A stretch of 64,000 nucleotides of DNA. Source: Terrimonas sp. GTDB lineage: Bacteria > Bacteroidota > Bacteroidia > Chitinophagales > Chitinophagaceae. The stretch covers positions 235,067 to 299,066 of the forward strand of contig WGMO01000010.1 of assembly GCA_016125075.1 (NCBI GenBank), in the 5' to 3' direction. Shown piece after piece: positions 28,170 to 38,013 of the stretch. A program made the translations under genes and the position numbers. Positions within the stretch are counted from its first letter, which is position 1. Each line of letters starts with the position of its first letter. Under the pieces are notes generated by a model. That model was not told where the DNA came from. It saw only the letters and a program-made list of their open reading frames with translations, and searched no databases.

Positions 28170-29891
28170 ATGCCTGTTTTTTCAGAATCAACTTATTTGC
28201 AGGCACTTGGCTGGGCCATTATTAACAGCTTTTGGCAGATGTCACTGCTCTGGATTTTGTATAAGGCCATAATCGCCTTCAACCCTCAGAATGCAAACCG
28301 CAGAGGTTTCCTGGCAACTCTATTGCTATCGTCTGGATTCATTTGGTTTCTCTTTACCTGGATATCTTCCCTGAACGGTATTCCTGAAAATACATTGATT
28401 GGGTCAGCCGTATATGTATTCAATACGGAAAATGATATTTACCCCATCCTGACGGGCATGGCGCCTGTTGCAGCGATACTTTATCTCCTTTTCCTCTTAT
28501 TGCCCCTGAGGCAATTTATCAGGAATTACCGGTATGTCAGGATTGTCAAAAACGCTGGTCTGCAAAAAATTCATATTGACTGGAGGATCTTTGTCGGTAA
28601 AATGTCGGTACGGATGGGTATCAAAAGAAATGTCAAGATCTGGTTATCCGAATTTGTCAACTCCCCGGTTACGATCGGGTTCATCAAACCGGTGATCCTG
28701 ATCCCTGTGGCAGCCATCAATAACCTTTCCACCCAACAGCTTGAGTCCATATTGCTGCATGAAATCGCCCATATCCGAAGAAAGGATTACCTGATCAATT
28801 TCCTGTTAACGATTATTCATTGCCTGCTGTATTTTAACCCATTTGTAAAATTGTTGCTACGGGTAGTAGAGGAAGAAAGAGAATTGAGTTGTGATGAATT
28901 TGTACTGCAATTTCAATACAATGCCCGGGAGTATGCTTCCGCATTGCTGACACTTGAAAAAATATCCGCCCCTCCCTATTTACCCATGGCCATTGCGGCC
29001 ACTGGCAAGCCTTATGGCCTGCTGAAGCGAATTGAAAGGATACTGGGTGTACAGGGGAAAAAATCATTTACATCCTTACGCAACCTGGCAGGTATCAGTT
29101 TCAGCCTGTTCTTTGTTCTGATCTGTAACTGTTTCCTGATATCAGGCAACTTTTCGATTCCAAATACGGGAGAAAGTTTTTTCTCTTTTAATGACCTGGC
29201 AGTTACACACTTTTCACCCATCAGCACAGAAACTGGTCTTCAAAAAGTCAATACAACGAAAGCTTTATCCCCGGGAGCACAGGCTTCTCCAACAGCGAAG
29301 AGCAAGGAAAATGATGTCAGTGTAAAACAGGTTGACCAGGAAGATCAGGCCTACAAAAATAGGGCGTCCATGGCACCTTCTCCACCACAGATCATCCCTG
29401 TCGGATTTGTGAACCCTGTTGCGCCTGCATTGACAAAGCAGGACGAAGCACAGGTGGAAGCCACACTGGATGCAACAAAAAAGATAATAGCCGCAACCGA
29501 ATGGAAAGAACTCCAAAAGAATTTTGCTGAAGCGCTTAGTTCCGCTGAAAAGGTCCAGTTAAAAGCTGCGTTTGAAAAGCAGATCAGTGAAAAAGACTGG
29601 AGTGAGCTGAGAGACCGGCTTCGGTATGAATTTGCCAATATCGACTGGGAAAAAGCACAAACCAAACTGGGCAATGCCATCATAGAGATCAGGATTGACA
29701 GTGTGATCAACGAATGTAAGAAAACGATTCAGCAGCTATCCACCGTGGAAGGCCTGATGGAGCAATATAAAGTAGCCTCCATACCCGATACAGACCTTTC
29801 CTTACAGGCATTAAAAGAAGAACAACAAAAAGCAAAGAAACAGCTGGAGAAAATAATTGCGATCCGGGAAAGAAAGATTATCAGGTTATAA
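28170..29891 (+). CDS. M56 family membrane metallopeptidase (BlaR1-like) with helical C-terminal domain
   Basis: A 573-residue membrane zinc protease. Transmembrane helices are at about 10-34, 46-66, 92-115, 207-230 and 306-326. The HEIAH zinc motif is at residues 197-201 and a downstream acidic ligand region lies in EEERELSCDEF. The region after the last helix (about 330-573) replaces the penicillin-binding sensor of BlaR1. It has no SxxK serine hydrolase motifs and is mostly charged helices with three spaced Trp-containing units (EWKELQ, DWSELR, DWEKAQ). It probably senses an envelope signal and inactivates the adjacent repressor. Confidence 0.88.
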   Translation: MPVFSESTYLQALGWAIINSFWQMSLLWILYKAIIAFNPQNANRRGFLATLLLSSGFIWFLFTWISSLNGIPENTLIGSAVYVFNTENDIYPILTGMAPVAAILYLLFLLLPLRQFIRNYRYVRIVKNAGLQKIHIDWRIFVGKMSVRMGIKRNVKIWLSEFVNSPVTIGFIKPVILIPVAAINNLSTQQLESILLHEIAHIRRKDYLINFLLTIIHCLLYFNPFVKLLLRVVEEERELSCDEFVLQFQYNAREYASALLTLEKISAPPYLPMAIAATGKPYGLLKRIERILGVQGKKSFTSLRNLAGISFSLFFVLICNCFLISGNFSIPNTGESFFSFNDLAVTHFSPISTETGLQKVNTTKALSPGAQASPTAKSKENDVSVKQVDQEDQAYKNRASMAPSPPQIIPVGFVNPVAPALTKQDEAQVEATLDATKKIIAATEWKELQKNFAEALSSAEKVQLKAAFEKQISEKDWSELRDRLRYEFANIDWEKAQTKLGNAIIEIRIDSVINECKKTIQQLSTVEGLMEQYKVASIPDTDLSLQALKEEQQKAKKQLEKIIAIRERKIIRL

Positions 29892-29894
29892 CGG

Positions 29895-30926
29895 TTACCA
29901 GCACCTGGGGCATTTTTCGCTATACTTATTCCCCAACAGGAATCCCAGCATCAGTTCATGCGTACCCCGGCTTACAGTATTCAGGCTGGAAGTTGTAAAA
30001 TCATAGGCATATCCGATATTAAATGTATTGCCCGCATTCAGCCCCAGCATGGCCGCATAGCCATCTTCAAACCTATAACTACCCCCTACCCACAACAAAT
30101 CCCGGTACTGGAACTTGACATTTGTTTCCACCTGAAATTCACGGAGGGAAGATCCCCGAATATATTTTGTCATGACAGAGGGAATCATATTGATATCTTC
30201 CGTGAGCAGGAACCTGTATCCAGCGGTCAGAAACAAATGGGGAACGGCCCTACCTTTCTCCACAATCGCAGCATCATCCACAAAAGAAAGCTTTTGGGGC
30301 ACAACCTGCAAAGCCGATAACCCTACAAAATAATCCCTGGAATACAACCATAATCCCGCACTGATATCAGGTCGTATCTTATTAAGTTCACCGCTGATGG
30401 CAGCACCCGTTGCAGGATCATAAGGGTCACCCCCGCCAAAATCATTTTTTGTCTTATCAATACTGACTCGGGTAATCCCAGCCGAAAAGCCGGCCGAAAG
30501 GTTGGTGGTAGGATTCAAACCCAGATGATAGGCATAGGACCCATAGGCAGTGAACCTGTTAAAGCTGCCGGTTTTGTCATTGATCATGGTGAAACCCAAC
30601 CCATGGTGTGGTTCTGCCGCCGTATAGTTTTCCCAATAATATTTACCTCTTGGATTTTGACCGGGTACTGCATAGGAAGTGGCAGAAGTCCTGTAATCAT
30701 TTTTCCCGATGGGTCCATGAATGGTCAGGTAAGCAGTCCTGGGCGCACCGTTTAAACCCACCCATTGGTCCCTGGCACTTACCTTGAGGTCCACATAGTT
30801 CTCAATACCGGTGATGGCCGGATTGATGATATAAGGGTTCAATATATACTGGGTATAATGCGGTTTCTGTTGTGCCTGTAAAGATCCGCAACATACAATA
30901 AACGCTATGATAAAATATCTCCTCAT
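29895..30926 (-). CDS. PorP/SprF family type IX secretion-associated outer-membrane protein
   Basis: A 343-residue beta-barrel protein with a signal peptide ending in LQAQ. The family opening QKPHYTQYILNPYIINPAITG is clear, followed by GPIGKNDYR and the late GFSAGITRV and DISAGLWLYSRDYFVGLSA segments. SprF proteins help attach or export the large T9SS type B adhesin encoded next to them. It begins 7 bp after the stop of the giant PKD gene, so the two form one operon. Confidence 0.92.
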   Translation of the reverse strand: MRRYFIIAFIVCCGSLQAQQKPHYTQYILNPYIINPAITGIENYVDLKVSARDQWVGLNGAPRTAYLTIHGPIGKNDYRTSATSYAVPGQNPRGKYYWENYTAAEPHHGLGFTMINDKTGSFNRFTAYGSYAYHLGLNPTTNLSAGFSAGITRVSIDKTKNDFGGGDPYDPATGAAISGELNKIRPDISAGLWLYSRDYFVGLSALQVVPQKLSFVDDAAIVEKGRAVPHLFLTAGYRFLLTEDINMIPSVMTKYIRGSSLREFQVETNVKFQYRDLLWVGGSYRFEDGYAAMLGLNAGNTFNIGYAYDFTTSSLNTVSRGTHELMLGFLLGNKYSEKCPRCW

Positions 30927-30933
30927 TGATTAT

Positions 30934-33900
30934 TTATCGAATTACATCAACATAACCCGCCATCCTTTTCCGGCCATTTTTCGGATCGACGATATAATAA
31001 TAGGTACCTACCGGAACTGGTTTACCGTTGACCGTTCCATCCCAGGGTTGTGTATATCCAATGGAACGGAAAACCAACTGACCATACCGGTTATAAATTT
31101 CAACCGTGGCGCCCGGATAAGTTTCCAGGTAATCGATCACCCACTTATCATGAATCCCGTCGCCATTTGGGCTGAAAATGTTAGGGATCAGGGGTGTTTT
31201 CAGCACTTTTACAAAAACGTCGTCTGAAGTACTGCAACCCTTATCAGAAGATACCGTTAAGGTATAGGTTATGTCATCCACCGGTGAAGCTTTTGGATCG
31301 GCCAGATTGGGATTATCCAATCCTGTTGCCGGAGACCATAAATAATTAACCGGGAATCCTGCATTGAGTACAGGTGTTAACTGTACAACCCCGCCCTCCA
31401 GAACAAATTTATCAGGACCCGCATTGGCAACCGGTACAGGAAACACTTCAACCGTCTGTTCCCGGAAATTTTCACATCCATTGGTTCCTGTAAAGGTATA
31501 CCGCAGCACATGTGTCCCTGCGCCAGCTGTCGCCGGGTTAAATATTCCGGATGCAGATACACCGTTTCCGGAAAATACCCCCGTACCGGCCATCCCATTT
31601 AAGACATTAGCTTCGGTAATCTGGAAAGGAGATACATCCTCGCAGATACCGTTTACCGGATCAAATTGTACGGTAGGTGTCGCCAGCAGGGTAAATGTTT
31701 TTTCAATGGGTTCCAGGCAGGTAAGTCCGGAGTAAGCCACCACCCTGATGGTAACGGTTTTTGAAGCCGGGGCACCAAATTCGGGATACATAAAACTGTA
31801 TTGTTTGCCTGCTACAGGATCCTCATCGGTTGTTTTCAGCGAAATATCATTGGCAGCATCCCAGTAAATTTCCAGTTTTACGATATTTCCATACCCAACG
31901 ACAAAAGAAGCATTTTCAATAGTAACCTGTTCATTACTGCAAAGGGAAGCCTGGTTTTGAATGGTAAAGTCTGCTTTTGGTATGGCACTGTTCACATCAA
32001 AACTTTGTGCTAATGTGTCCGTACAACCCTGGTCAGAAGTCACGATCAGTGTTGCCAGGTAATTACCGGTAGCTGTAAAAATATGCGTGGGGTTCTGAAC
32101 AGTAGCCGTATTGGGGTTCGGCACAGTTGCATTCGCATCCCCAAAATTCCATTGCCAACCCGTAATGGTGCCATTGGAGATCTTACTGGTATCTGTAAAC
32201 AGAACCGCCGGATCACTCAAACAGGTTTCGGGGGTAATAAACCCTGCCTGGGGATTAACATGTACCGTGACCGGGTTGGTGACCAGGGTGCTGACACAGC
32301 CCTTATCCGTTTCAACCTGCAGGGTCACATTATAGGTACCGGTATTTGTATAATTATGTACGAAGGGAGCTCCATTGTTCAAAACAGCATTGGTTGCATC
32401 GCCATAATCCCAGGTCCATTTCACCAGGGTGCCCGAATTGGGGACAGATGCATCATTGATCTGAATATTCTTTCCTTCGCAGGCGGGGCCCGTTATATTG
32501 AACTGGGCGGTGGGCAGGGCATGAACAATCACCTGCCTGGTGAATACCGTTGAAGGGCAGCCAATCGCAGATTGAACAGATAAAGTAACTGTATACGTGC
32601 CCGCTGCTGCATAGGTTTTGGAAGGATTATTGACCGTAGAAGTGGTTCCATCCCCAAAGTCCCATGACCATTGCGTAACGGTACTGTTGGGTGCGGTACT
32701 TTGATCCGTAAAATTAAACCCACCACCAATACAGACCTCAGTTTTGTCGACCGTAAAATTGGCCTGCGGTTGTTGGAAAATCGTTGTCAGTTGCTTGGCC
32801 GAATCGTCAACACAACCATTATTGGAAGTCACCGTTAACGTAACCGTATAAGGACCCGGCCCCGCAAAAACATGAAGGGGGTTATTAATATTGCCGGCCG
32901 TATTGCCATCACCAAAATCCCAGGCATATTGCAATAATGACTGGGAACCGTCACTGATGGTGGAAAGACTGTTGAACTGTGCATTTCCGGCTGGAAGGCA
33001 AACATTGGGCAGGCTGAAATCTGCTACAGGATCCGGGTGGATCGTAACCTGTTTTTGGTATTCCAGGCTTTGACAACCCGTTGCCGTTTCCACTTTCAGG
33101 ACAACAGTAAAAGTACCCGTTGATGTGTAGATGTGATTTTGTGCTGCATTCGTTGTCGCTGATACGATGGGTGTACCATCCCCGAAATCCCAGAACCATT
33201 TTGCCAGGGTGGCAGAACCGGTGACAAAGGACGAATCTGTAAACGTGATGGTCTTATTGGTACAGAAGGGTGCCGTTGCTCCAAATTTGGCGATGGGCAG
33301 GGAATTCAATACAACCGTTTTTGTAGCAGTATCTGATATGCATCCCACATCCGTTATGGCATAAAATTTCACATCGTAAGATCCGGGGCTTGTATAGAGA
33401 TGCTTGGGGTTCTTGATGGAATCAATTCCGGCATCACCGAATTGCCATGACCATTTTGTTATCGGACGGCCCCCCGTATTGGTATTGTCGAAAAATGCTA
33501 CACTGTCAGTAACACAACCATTGGTCGTAAAATTAAAATCAGCCACCGGTGGCGGAAAGACTTCGAGGTCATAATCGATATCCTGTTCACCGGTACAGCC
33601 ATCCCCAGTTGGGTTTTGTACAACCACCTTAATGGGAAAAGTGCCGATCGTATTGATCAGGTATGGTGTCGGCAGTTTATAACGATAGACCTGCCGGTTG
33701 CCAATAATCCAGGAAGAATCCGAAACCGGGTTATTGATCGTCACATCAGGGAACAAGCCACTAAACAACCATTTAATAACTGTCGGTTTATAAGGAAAAA
33801 CAATTGAAAAATAAAAAGGGGTACCCTTACAGGCAGTAGGAAAGTTTACCGTTGCATAAGGGTTCTGGGTTGTAATGAACTGGTAAAGGTCCCGGACATT

Positions 33901-35244
33901 GGTTCCCGCCGAATAACCATACGATTCAAAATTTCCCAATCCATAGGCGATGGCATTAAAGCCGCTGTCCGCTGTCAACCGGAAAGATGGGTTAGGAAGA
34001 TTGGTAAGATTTTCTACCAGGTAAGAGAAACCCGGAACACCTGGCATGGGAAGAAATGAGGATGTAGGGGGCACATTATTGATCCTGAAACTGGGTGCTG
34101 CAGATGTCTGCATATACACGGAAAGGTAGCGTTGAGAGATCGCCTGCAATGTGGATGAGAATATGGTGATATCATTGATATTCTGCTCAACCGGGTTCAG
34201 GACAATCATATCCGGGTCGCCCAGGCTATTGGGAGCACCGGCAGCGGCCGAACTCATCATATACTGGACGCAACTGACCGGCTTACTGGCACTGATATAA
34301 GTAGCTGTGTTCACCGGAGCCGGGTTGGGCGAAGCGGCCGGGTAAAACTCACCGGCATTTAACGTGATGACCGGGCCGGCACCAATGCTGATATCGGTAT
34401 TGTCTTCGGAAGCTATAACCCTGTAATGGTAACCATTAGGGTTGTTCGCAAAAGGAATCACCCCAAAGCTTTTACCCCAGGTATTGACCGGGTAAAGTTG
34501 TTGATATAAAGGGTCATAAGACCCCCCCGCCTGAAAGCCATTTCCAATGGCCAGGGAAGAACTCCCGGAAAAAACGGCAATCTTTTTGCAGCTACCGGGT
34601 CCCAGTGAAACAGATTCGATGAGGCTGCCGGTAAGATCCTGGTCATCCTGTACCTGGTAAACGTCACCTTTATTGGGTAAAACGACTGTATTGACAGTAG
34701 GAGAAAGAACCCCATTCCTTCTCAATTGATATTTAACCGTAGTATTGGTATCTACAGCAATGATCTCAAACTGGGATTTGGAACCAGAAGTGCTGGCCTG
34801 CCAAAAACTGGCAGCATAGTGTTTCTTGCCCAGTACGTTCACCGGCAGAATAAGCGATGCGGCAGATCGGAATCCCGCATAAATATGAGCATAGACCACA
34901 ACAGGCGGTTTCCCTGCATCCACCAGCACATGAATGCCCTTATTGACAACCGTACCGGTCTGGTTAAAATTGATATGTGCATTCGCATAAGGGATATTAA
35001 TGGGTCCGGCCACCTGGTTGGCGGTTACGGTAAAGGTTGTATTAAACCCGTTTACACTAATGGTTCCCGAAGAATTCTTGTCGGAGGTGATAAAGAGCGC
35101 CATCTGGGCAATATTCGATCCCGATGGCGTATGTGACGGAAAACATAACCAAAATTCCTTCCCTTTATTGGAAAAGTCCTGGGAAAATATAGGGGCTGCA
35201 GCAGTTATCAATACGATAACTACCAACAATAGTTTTTTTATCAT
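30934..35244 (-). CDS. Giant IgGFc-binding/PKD-repeat surface protein with T9SS type B sorting domain
   Basis: A 1436-residue surface protein. The start is ATG 35244, giving a signal peptide (KKLLLVVIVLITAAAPIFSQ). The longer frame adds a poor N-terminus. After it comes an IgGFc-binding-like beta domain (NKGKEFWLCFPSHTPSG) reaching to about residue 450. Six clear PKD units follow, each with a W-x-F/Y-GD core and a late GC-x(1-2)-D/S, plus degenerate PKD-like modules at each end. The last ~85 residues are the gliding-motility-type (type B) T9SS domain with IFSPNGDGIHDKWVI and a terminal beta strand. Such proteins act as adhesins. The adjacent sprF gene supports this. Confidence 0.9.
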   Translation of the reverse strand: MIKKLLLVVIVLITAAAPIFSQDFSNKGKEFWLCFPSHTPSGSNIAQMALFITSDKNSSGTISVNGFNTTFTVTANQVAGPINIPYANAHINFNQTGTVVNKGIHVLVDAGKPPVVVYAHIYAGFRSAASLILPVNVLGKKHYAASFWQASTSGSKSQFEIIAVDTNTTVKYQLRRNGVLSPTVNTVVLPNKGDVYQVQDDQDLTGSLIESVSLGPGSCKKIAVFSGSSSLAIGNGFQAGGSYDPLYQQLYPVNTWGKSFGVIPFANNPNGYHYRVIASEDNTDISIGAGPVITLNAGEFYPAASPNPAPVNTATYISASKPVSCVQYMMSSAAAGAPNSLGDPDMIVLNPVEQNINDITIFSSTLQAISQRYLSVYMQTSAAPSFRINNVPPTSSFLPMPGVPGFSYLVENLTNLPNPSFRLTADSGFNAIAYGLGNFESYGYSAGTNVRDLYQFITTQNPYATVNFPTACKGTPFYFSIVFPYKPTVIKWLFSGLFPDVTINNPVSDSSWIIGNRQVYRYKLPTPYLINTIGTFPIKVVVQNPTGDGCTGEQDIDYDLEVFPPPVADFNFTTNGCVTDSVAFFDNTNTGGRPITKWSWQFGDAGIDSIKNPKHLYTSPGSYDVKFYAITDVGCISDTATKTVVLNSLPIAKFGATAPFCTNKTITFTDSSFVTGSATLAKWFWDFGDGTPIVSATTNAAQNHIYTSTGTFTVVLKVETATGCQSLEYQKQVTIHPDPVADFSLPNVCLPAGNAQFNSLSTISDGSQSLLQYAWDFGDGNTAGNINNPLHVFAGPGPYTVTLTVTSNNGCVDDSAKQLTTIFQQPQANFTVDKTEVCIGGGFNFTDQSTAPNSTVTQWSWDFGDGTTSTVNNPSKTYAAAGTYTVTLSVQSAIGCPSTVFTRQVIVHALPTAQFNITGPACEGKNIQINDASVPNSGTLVKWTWDYGDATNAVLNNGAPFVHNYTNTGTYNVTLQVETDKGCVSTLVTNPVTVHVNPQAGFITPETCLSDPAVLFTDTSKISNGTITGWQWNFGDANATVPNPNTATVQNPTHIFTATGNYLATLIVTSDQGCTDTLAQSFDVNSAIPKADFTIQNQASLCSNEQVTIENASFVVGYGNIVKLEIYWDAANDISLKTTDEDPVAGKQYSFMYPEFGAPASKTVTIRVVAYSGLTCLEPIEKTFTLLATPTVQFDPVNGICEDVSPFQITEANVLNGMAGTGVFSGNGVSASGIFNPATAGAGTHVLRYTFTGTNGCENFREQTVEVFPVPVANAGPDKFVLEGGVVQLTPVLNAGFPVNYLWSPATGLDNPNLADPKASPVDDITYTLTVSSDKGCSTSDDVFVKVLKTPLIPNIFSPNGDGIHDKWVIDYLETYPGATVEIYNRYGQLVFRSIGYTQPWDGTVNGKPVPVGTYYYIVDPKNGRKRMAGYVDVIR

Positions 35245-35865
35245 TTGTCCAATGTCCTGAGCGAATCCAAAAATGACTGGCAAAATACATAAAAGATAGT
35301 AAATCAGGAAGGTAAAACTACTATTTCAGGGTTAGCTTTTTGGGTCAAATGCTTAGCAGGTTAAAAAATTTTAATGACTCCCAGGGCAAAAAAGATTATC
35401 CATTATTATTATATGACAGTGAAAACGAAGGGCAACAAATGGGCGATTGTGTTTTATCAGTGAACAGGCAAATCCTCCAGAAATTTTAGGATTACACCTT
35501 TTAGTAAATTAAAAATATTTTGTATTTATAATTTATGTCAATTGAATATTCAAATAAACCTTATAATAATCAGTTTATCAGCTTAATAATTAATTAAATA
35601 ACATTTTAATATAATATTATATTAGTTTGGTAAAAAAAATAAATTCTTGTTATAGATTATTAAATTAAGTATTTTAAATAAATAGTATTAGCAATTATTA
35701 ACCAGTTATTCACAAAAAATATAAATACTAACTTATTTGTCTAAAATATCACACCCTCATTTTTTTTATTTACTATAATTTTTAGTTAATGAAATCATGA
35801 AAAAATTAAAATAATTCCGACCCAAATTTATTTTGAATAAATTGCAGGCATATCCCCTGCCCCAA
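35245..35865. other. Long AT-rich non-coding region
   Basis: About 620 bp separates the divergent PKD-protein gene and LEA-like lipoprotein gene. Bases ~35500-35830 are very poor in G and C, with many TAA/TTA stops in every frame. No tRNA, riboswitch or convincing small gene was seen. One DnaA-box-like nonamer (TTATTCACA) is at 35706-35714, but the same nonamer also occurs at 1622 and 63910, so it is not evidence of an origin. It most likely holds promoters for both flanking genes. Confidence 0.6.
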
Positions 35866-36315
35866 ATGCAATTGCGTTTTTTTGTTTCGATCTTATTGGT
35901 GCTATTCCTGTCATCCTGTCGGCATATGCTGGAACCCAAATTCCTGGGATTATCTGATTTCAGGGTAACCTCCCTTGCCGGTGATCAGTCCATAATGGAA
36001 CTTAACATCAACTATTATAATCCCAATACCTATGGAGTTAAAATGAAGAAAACGGAATTTGATGTATTTATCGATAATGAATTGGCCGGTCATGCAGCCA
36101 TGGATACCGTTTTAAGGATCAATCCCCTTCAGAATTTTACCATCCCCATACAACTTAAAGCCAGAACAAAAGACATTCTGAAGCATTCCCTGGCCTTGCT
36201 GATCAACAAAAAACTAATGATAAAAATAACCGGAACGACCCGGATTGGTAAGGCGGGCATTTATTTTAACTACCCGATTTATTATGAAGGTATGCAATCG
36301 ATCCAGATGGATTGA
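35866..36315 (+). CDS. LEA14-like (LEA type 2) lipoprotein
   Basis: A 149-residue lipoprotein if started at ATG 35866, which puts the lipobox LSSC 18 residues in. A TTG at 35833 would add eleven residues in front of the signal. The rest is a single LEA type 2 beta-sandwich (FLGLSDFRVTSLAGDQSIME, then YYNPNTYGVKMKKTEFDVFI). LEA2 lipoproteins are common in Bacteroidota and are linked loosely to stress tolerance. Specific function is unknown. Confidence 0.75.
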   Translation: MQLRFFVSILLVLFLSSCRHMLEPKFLGLSDFRVTSLAGDQSIMELNINYYNPNTYGVKMKKTEFDVFIDNELAGHAAMDTVLRINPLQNFTIPIQLKARTKDILKHSLALLINKKLMIKITGTTRIGKAGIYFNYPIYYEGMQSIQMD

Positions 36316-36348
36316 TGGCCTGCTGAAGGAATGAAAAGTGAGGAAATT

Positions 36349-36705
36349 TTATTGCTGATGCCCACCGTCCTCCGGCTTTTTACAGGTCTTGGGAAGCCTT
36401 TTGTAAGCATCGGGATTGGCCGGTACGTCATCTGCATCATAACCTGCATTGGCAATCGCCGCTTTGATCATCTCAATATTGGTCCGGTTGGTCAGGAATT
36501 TGACCGTAGTTTCTTTTCGTCTCCAGTTGACATTGACATAGGTAACCCCGTCATATCGCTTCAGGTATTCCTCAATCCTGCTTTTACAACTCTCGCAACC
36601 CACCGTCGGCGTCTTGATCTTAACGGTTTCAAGGGGTTTGGTTTGTGCATCCATCCCCAGGCTGAGGCCGGTAAAAGCTATAACGATGAAAAAAAGCTGT
36701 TTCAT
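36349..36705 (-). CDS. Exported heavy-metal-associated (HMA) domain protein
   Basis: A 118-residue protein with a signal peptide (FFIVIAFTGLSLGMDAQ) and one HMA ferredoxin-like domain. The metal motif is GCESC (CxxC), followed by YVNVNWRRKETTVKF and NAGYDADD, which are normal HMA features. It probably binds copper or another soft metal in the periplasm. I start at ATG 36705, because the longer frame would put a charged segment before the signal peptide. It follows pyrE by 23 bp on the same strand. Confidence 0.85.
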   Translation of the reverse strand: MKQLFFIVIAFTGLSLGMDAQTKPLETVKIKTPTVGCESCKSRIEEYLKRYDGVTYVNVNWRRKETTVKFLTNRTNIEMIKAAIANAGYDADDVPANPDAYKRLPKTCKKPEDGGHQQ

Positions 36706-36728
36706 TGGGCAATATTTACTGTAAATTA

Positions 36729-37361
36729 CTAAACACCGGTCCATTTTGAAGGCTCCTGACGCCATTTTAACAATATTTCTTGTTCTTCCCCGCTGATCAT
36801 CTTCTTTTCCAGGGCTAATGAAACCAGGTTCGGGTAATCTGTGAGGGAATAGTACAATAGGCCAGACTGTTTAAACGCATCATTGGCAATATCAAAGGCA
36901 TAGGTAAATATCGAAACCATACCCTGTATAGCCAACTCCTGTTCCTTTAATACATCAACAACCTGCAAACTGCTTTTTGCCGTGGAAACAAGGTCTTCGA
37001 TCACAACCACTTTTTGACCTTTCTCAAAATAGCCTTCTATCTGGTTACCCATACCGTGCTCCTTGGGTTTGGGTCGAACATAGATGAAGGGGAGCTTTAA
37101 CTGATCGGCTACCAGTGCACCCCAAGCAATCCCGGCTGTAGCCACACCCGCTAACAGCTCTGCTTCCGGGAATTTTTCATAAACAGTGTTACTTAATTCT
37201 GATTTGATGAAGTCTCGAATAAATGGAAATGACAGGATCCTCCTGTTATCACAATAGATAGGACTTTTCCATCCGCTTGCCCAGGTAAATGGCTTTTGGG
37301 GGCTTAATTTTACTGCATTAACTTGTAATAGTTTCTCTGCAACGATTTTTGCATCAGTCAT
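36729..37361 (-). CDS. pyrE: Orotate phosphoribosyltransferase
   Basis: Makes OMP from orotate and PRPP in pyrimidine synthesis. The PRPP-binding motif VVVIEDLVSTAKSS is clear, preceded by FIYVRPKPKEHGMGNQIEGY with the catalytic loop. The 210-residue length is normal. It is divergent from the NUDIX gene, with only 22 bp between the starts, so the promoters probably overlap the 5' coding regions. Other pyrimidine genes (pyrB, pyrR) lie 1.6-3.8 kb away on the same strand. Confidence 0.95.
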   Translation of the reverse strand: MTDAKIVAEKLLQVNAVKLSPQKPFTWASGWKSPIYCDNRRILSFPFIRDFIKSELSNTVYEKFPEAELLAGVATAGIAWGALVADQLKLPFIYVRPKPKEHGMGNQIEGYFEKGQKVVVIEDLVSTAKSSLQVVDVLKEQELAIQGMVSIFTYAFDIANDAFKQSGLLYYSLTDYPNLVSLALEKKMISGEEQEILLKWRQEPSKWTGV

Positions 37362-37383
37362 GCCGCTAAGTTAAACCAAAGCT

Positions 37384-38013
37384 ATGTATCTGAAAATTTA
37401 CTTCAATAACAAGCCCCTTTTTCTCTGCGACGATATTGACCAACATATTGAACCCTTTCTGCATCACGATGATGCTGTCTTTATTGATGAACTGGATAGC
37501 CATACGCTGAAAACGATGATCCATGAAATGCAGGAAGAAAAAGTACATGCCGGTGTTTTTTATCATCCAGACCTCCTTACTTTAAAAAACGCGTTCTTTA
37601 AAAAATTCATTGTGATCCAGGCGGCCGGTGGCGCCGTTTTGAATGAAGAAAATGAATTACTGATGATCTATCGCCGGGGATGCTGGGATCTGCCAAAGGG
37701 TAAACTGGATGAAGGGGAAGATTTACCTTCCTGTGCCATCCGGGAAGTGATGGAGGAAACTGGTCTTCCGGAGGTGCGGATTAGTGCTCCCCTCCAAACT
37801 ACCTATCATACCTATCACGAGGGAACGAAATTCCTGCTAAAGGAATCCCATTGGTATAAGATGTCCGCATCCAAATTAGCTACACTGATTCCACAAACGG
37901 AGGAAGATATCCTGGATATCCGGTGGGTGCATCAGGAAAATATTCCCGGATTGCTTGAAAAATCCTTTCCCTCCATCCGGGATGTAGTCCGGGAGGTCTT
38001 TTCAAATCCCTAA
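37384..38013 (+). CDS. NUDIX hydrolase
   Basis: A 209-residue protein. The N-terminal ~75 residues are an extra domain. The Nudix box is visible in GKLDEGEDLPSCAIREVMEE with TG following, matching GX5EX7REUXEEXGU. The preceding CWDLPKG is typical of the ADP-ribose/NDP-X clade, but the substrate cannot be assigned. It overlaps the convergent thioesterase gene by 4 bp. Confidence 0.9.
   Translation: MYLKIYFNNKPLFLCDDIDQHIEPFLHHDDAVFIDELDSHTLKTMIHEMQEEKVHAGVFYHPDLLTLKNAFFKKFIVIQAAGGAVLNEENELLMIYRRGCWDLPKGKLDEGEDLPSCAIREVMEETGLPEVRISAPLQTTYHTYHEGTKFLLKESHWYKMSASKLATLIPQTEEDILDIRWVHQENIPGLLEKSFPSIRDVVREVFSNP

Noticed and set aside
31364..33380. Plus-strand open frames opposite the PKD-repeat gene
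   Set aside because: They are short, mirror PKD repeat units and lack their own coding features.
32100..33460. PKD repeat units taken as CRISPR or other DNA repeat array
   Set aside because: The similarity is at protein level only, with units ~250-300 bp and divergent DNA. There are no short direct repeats with unique spacers.
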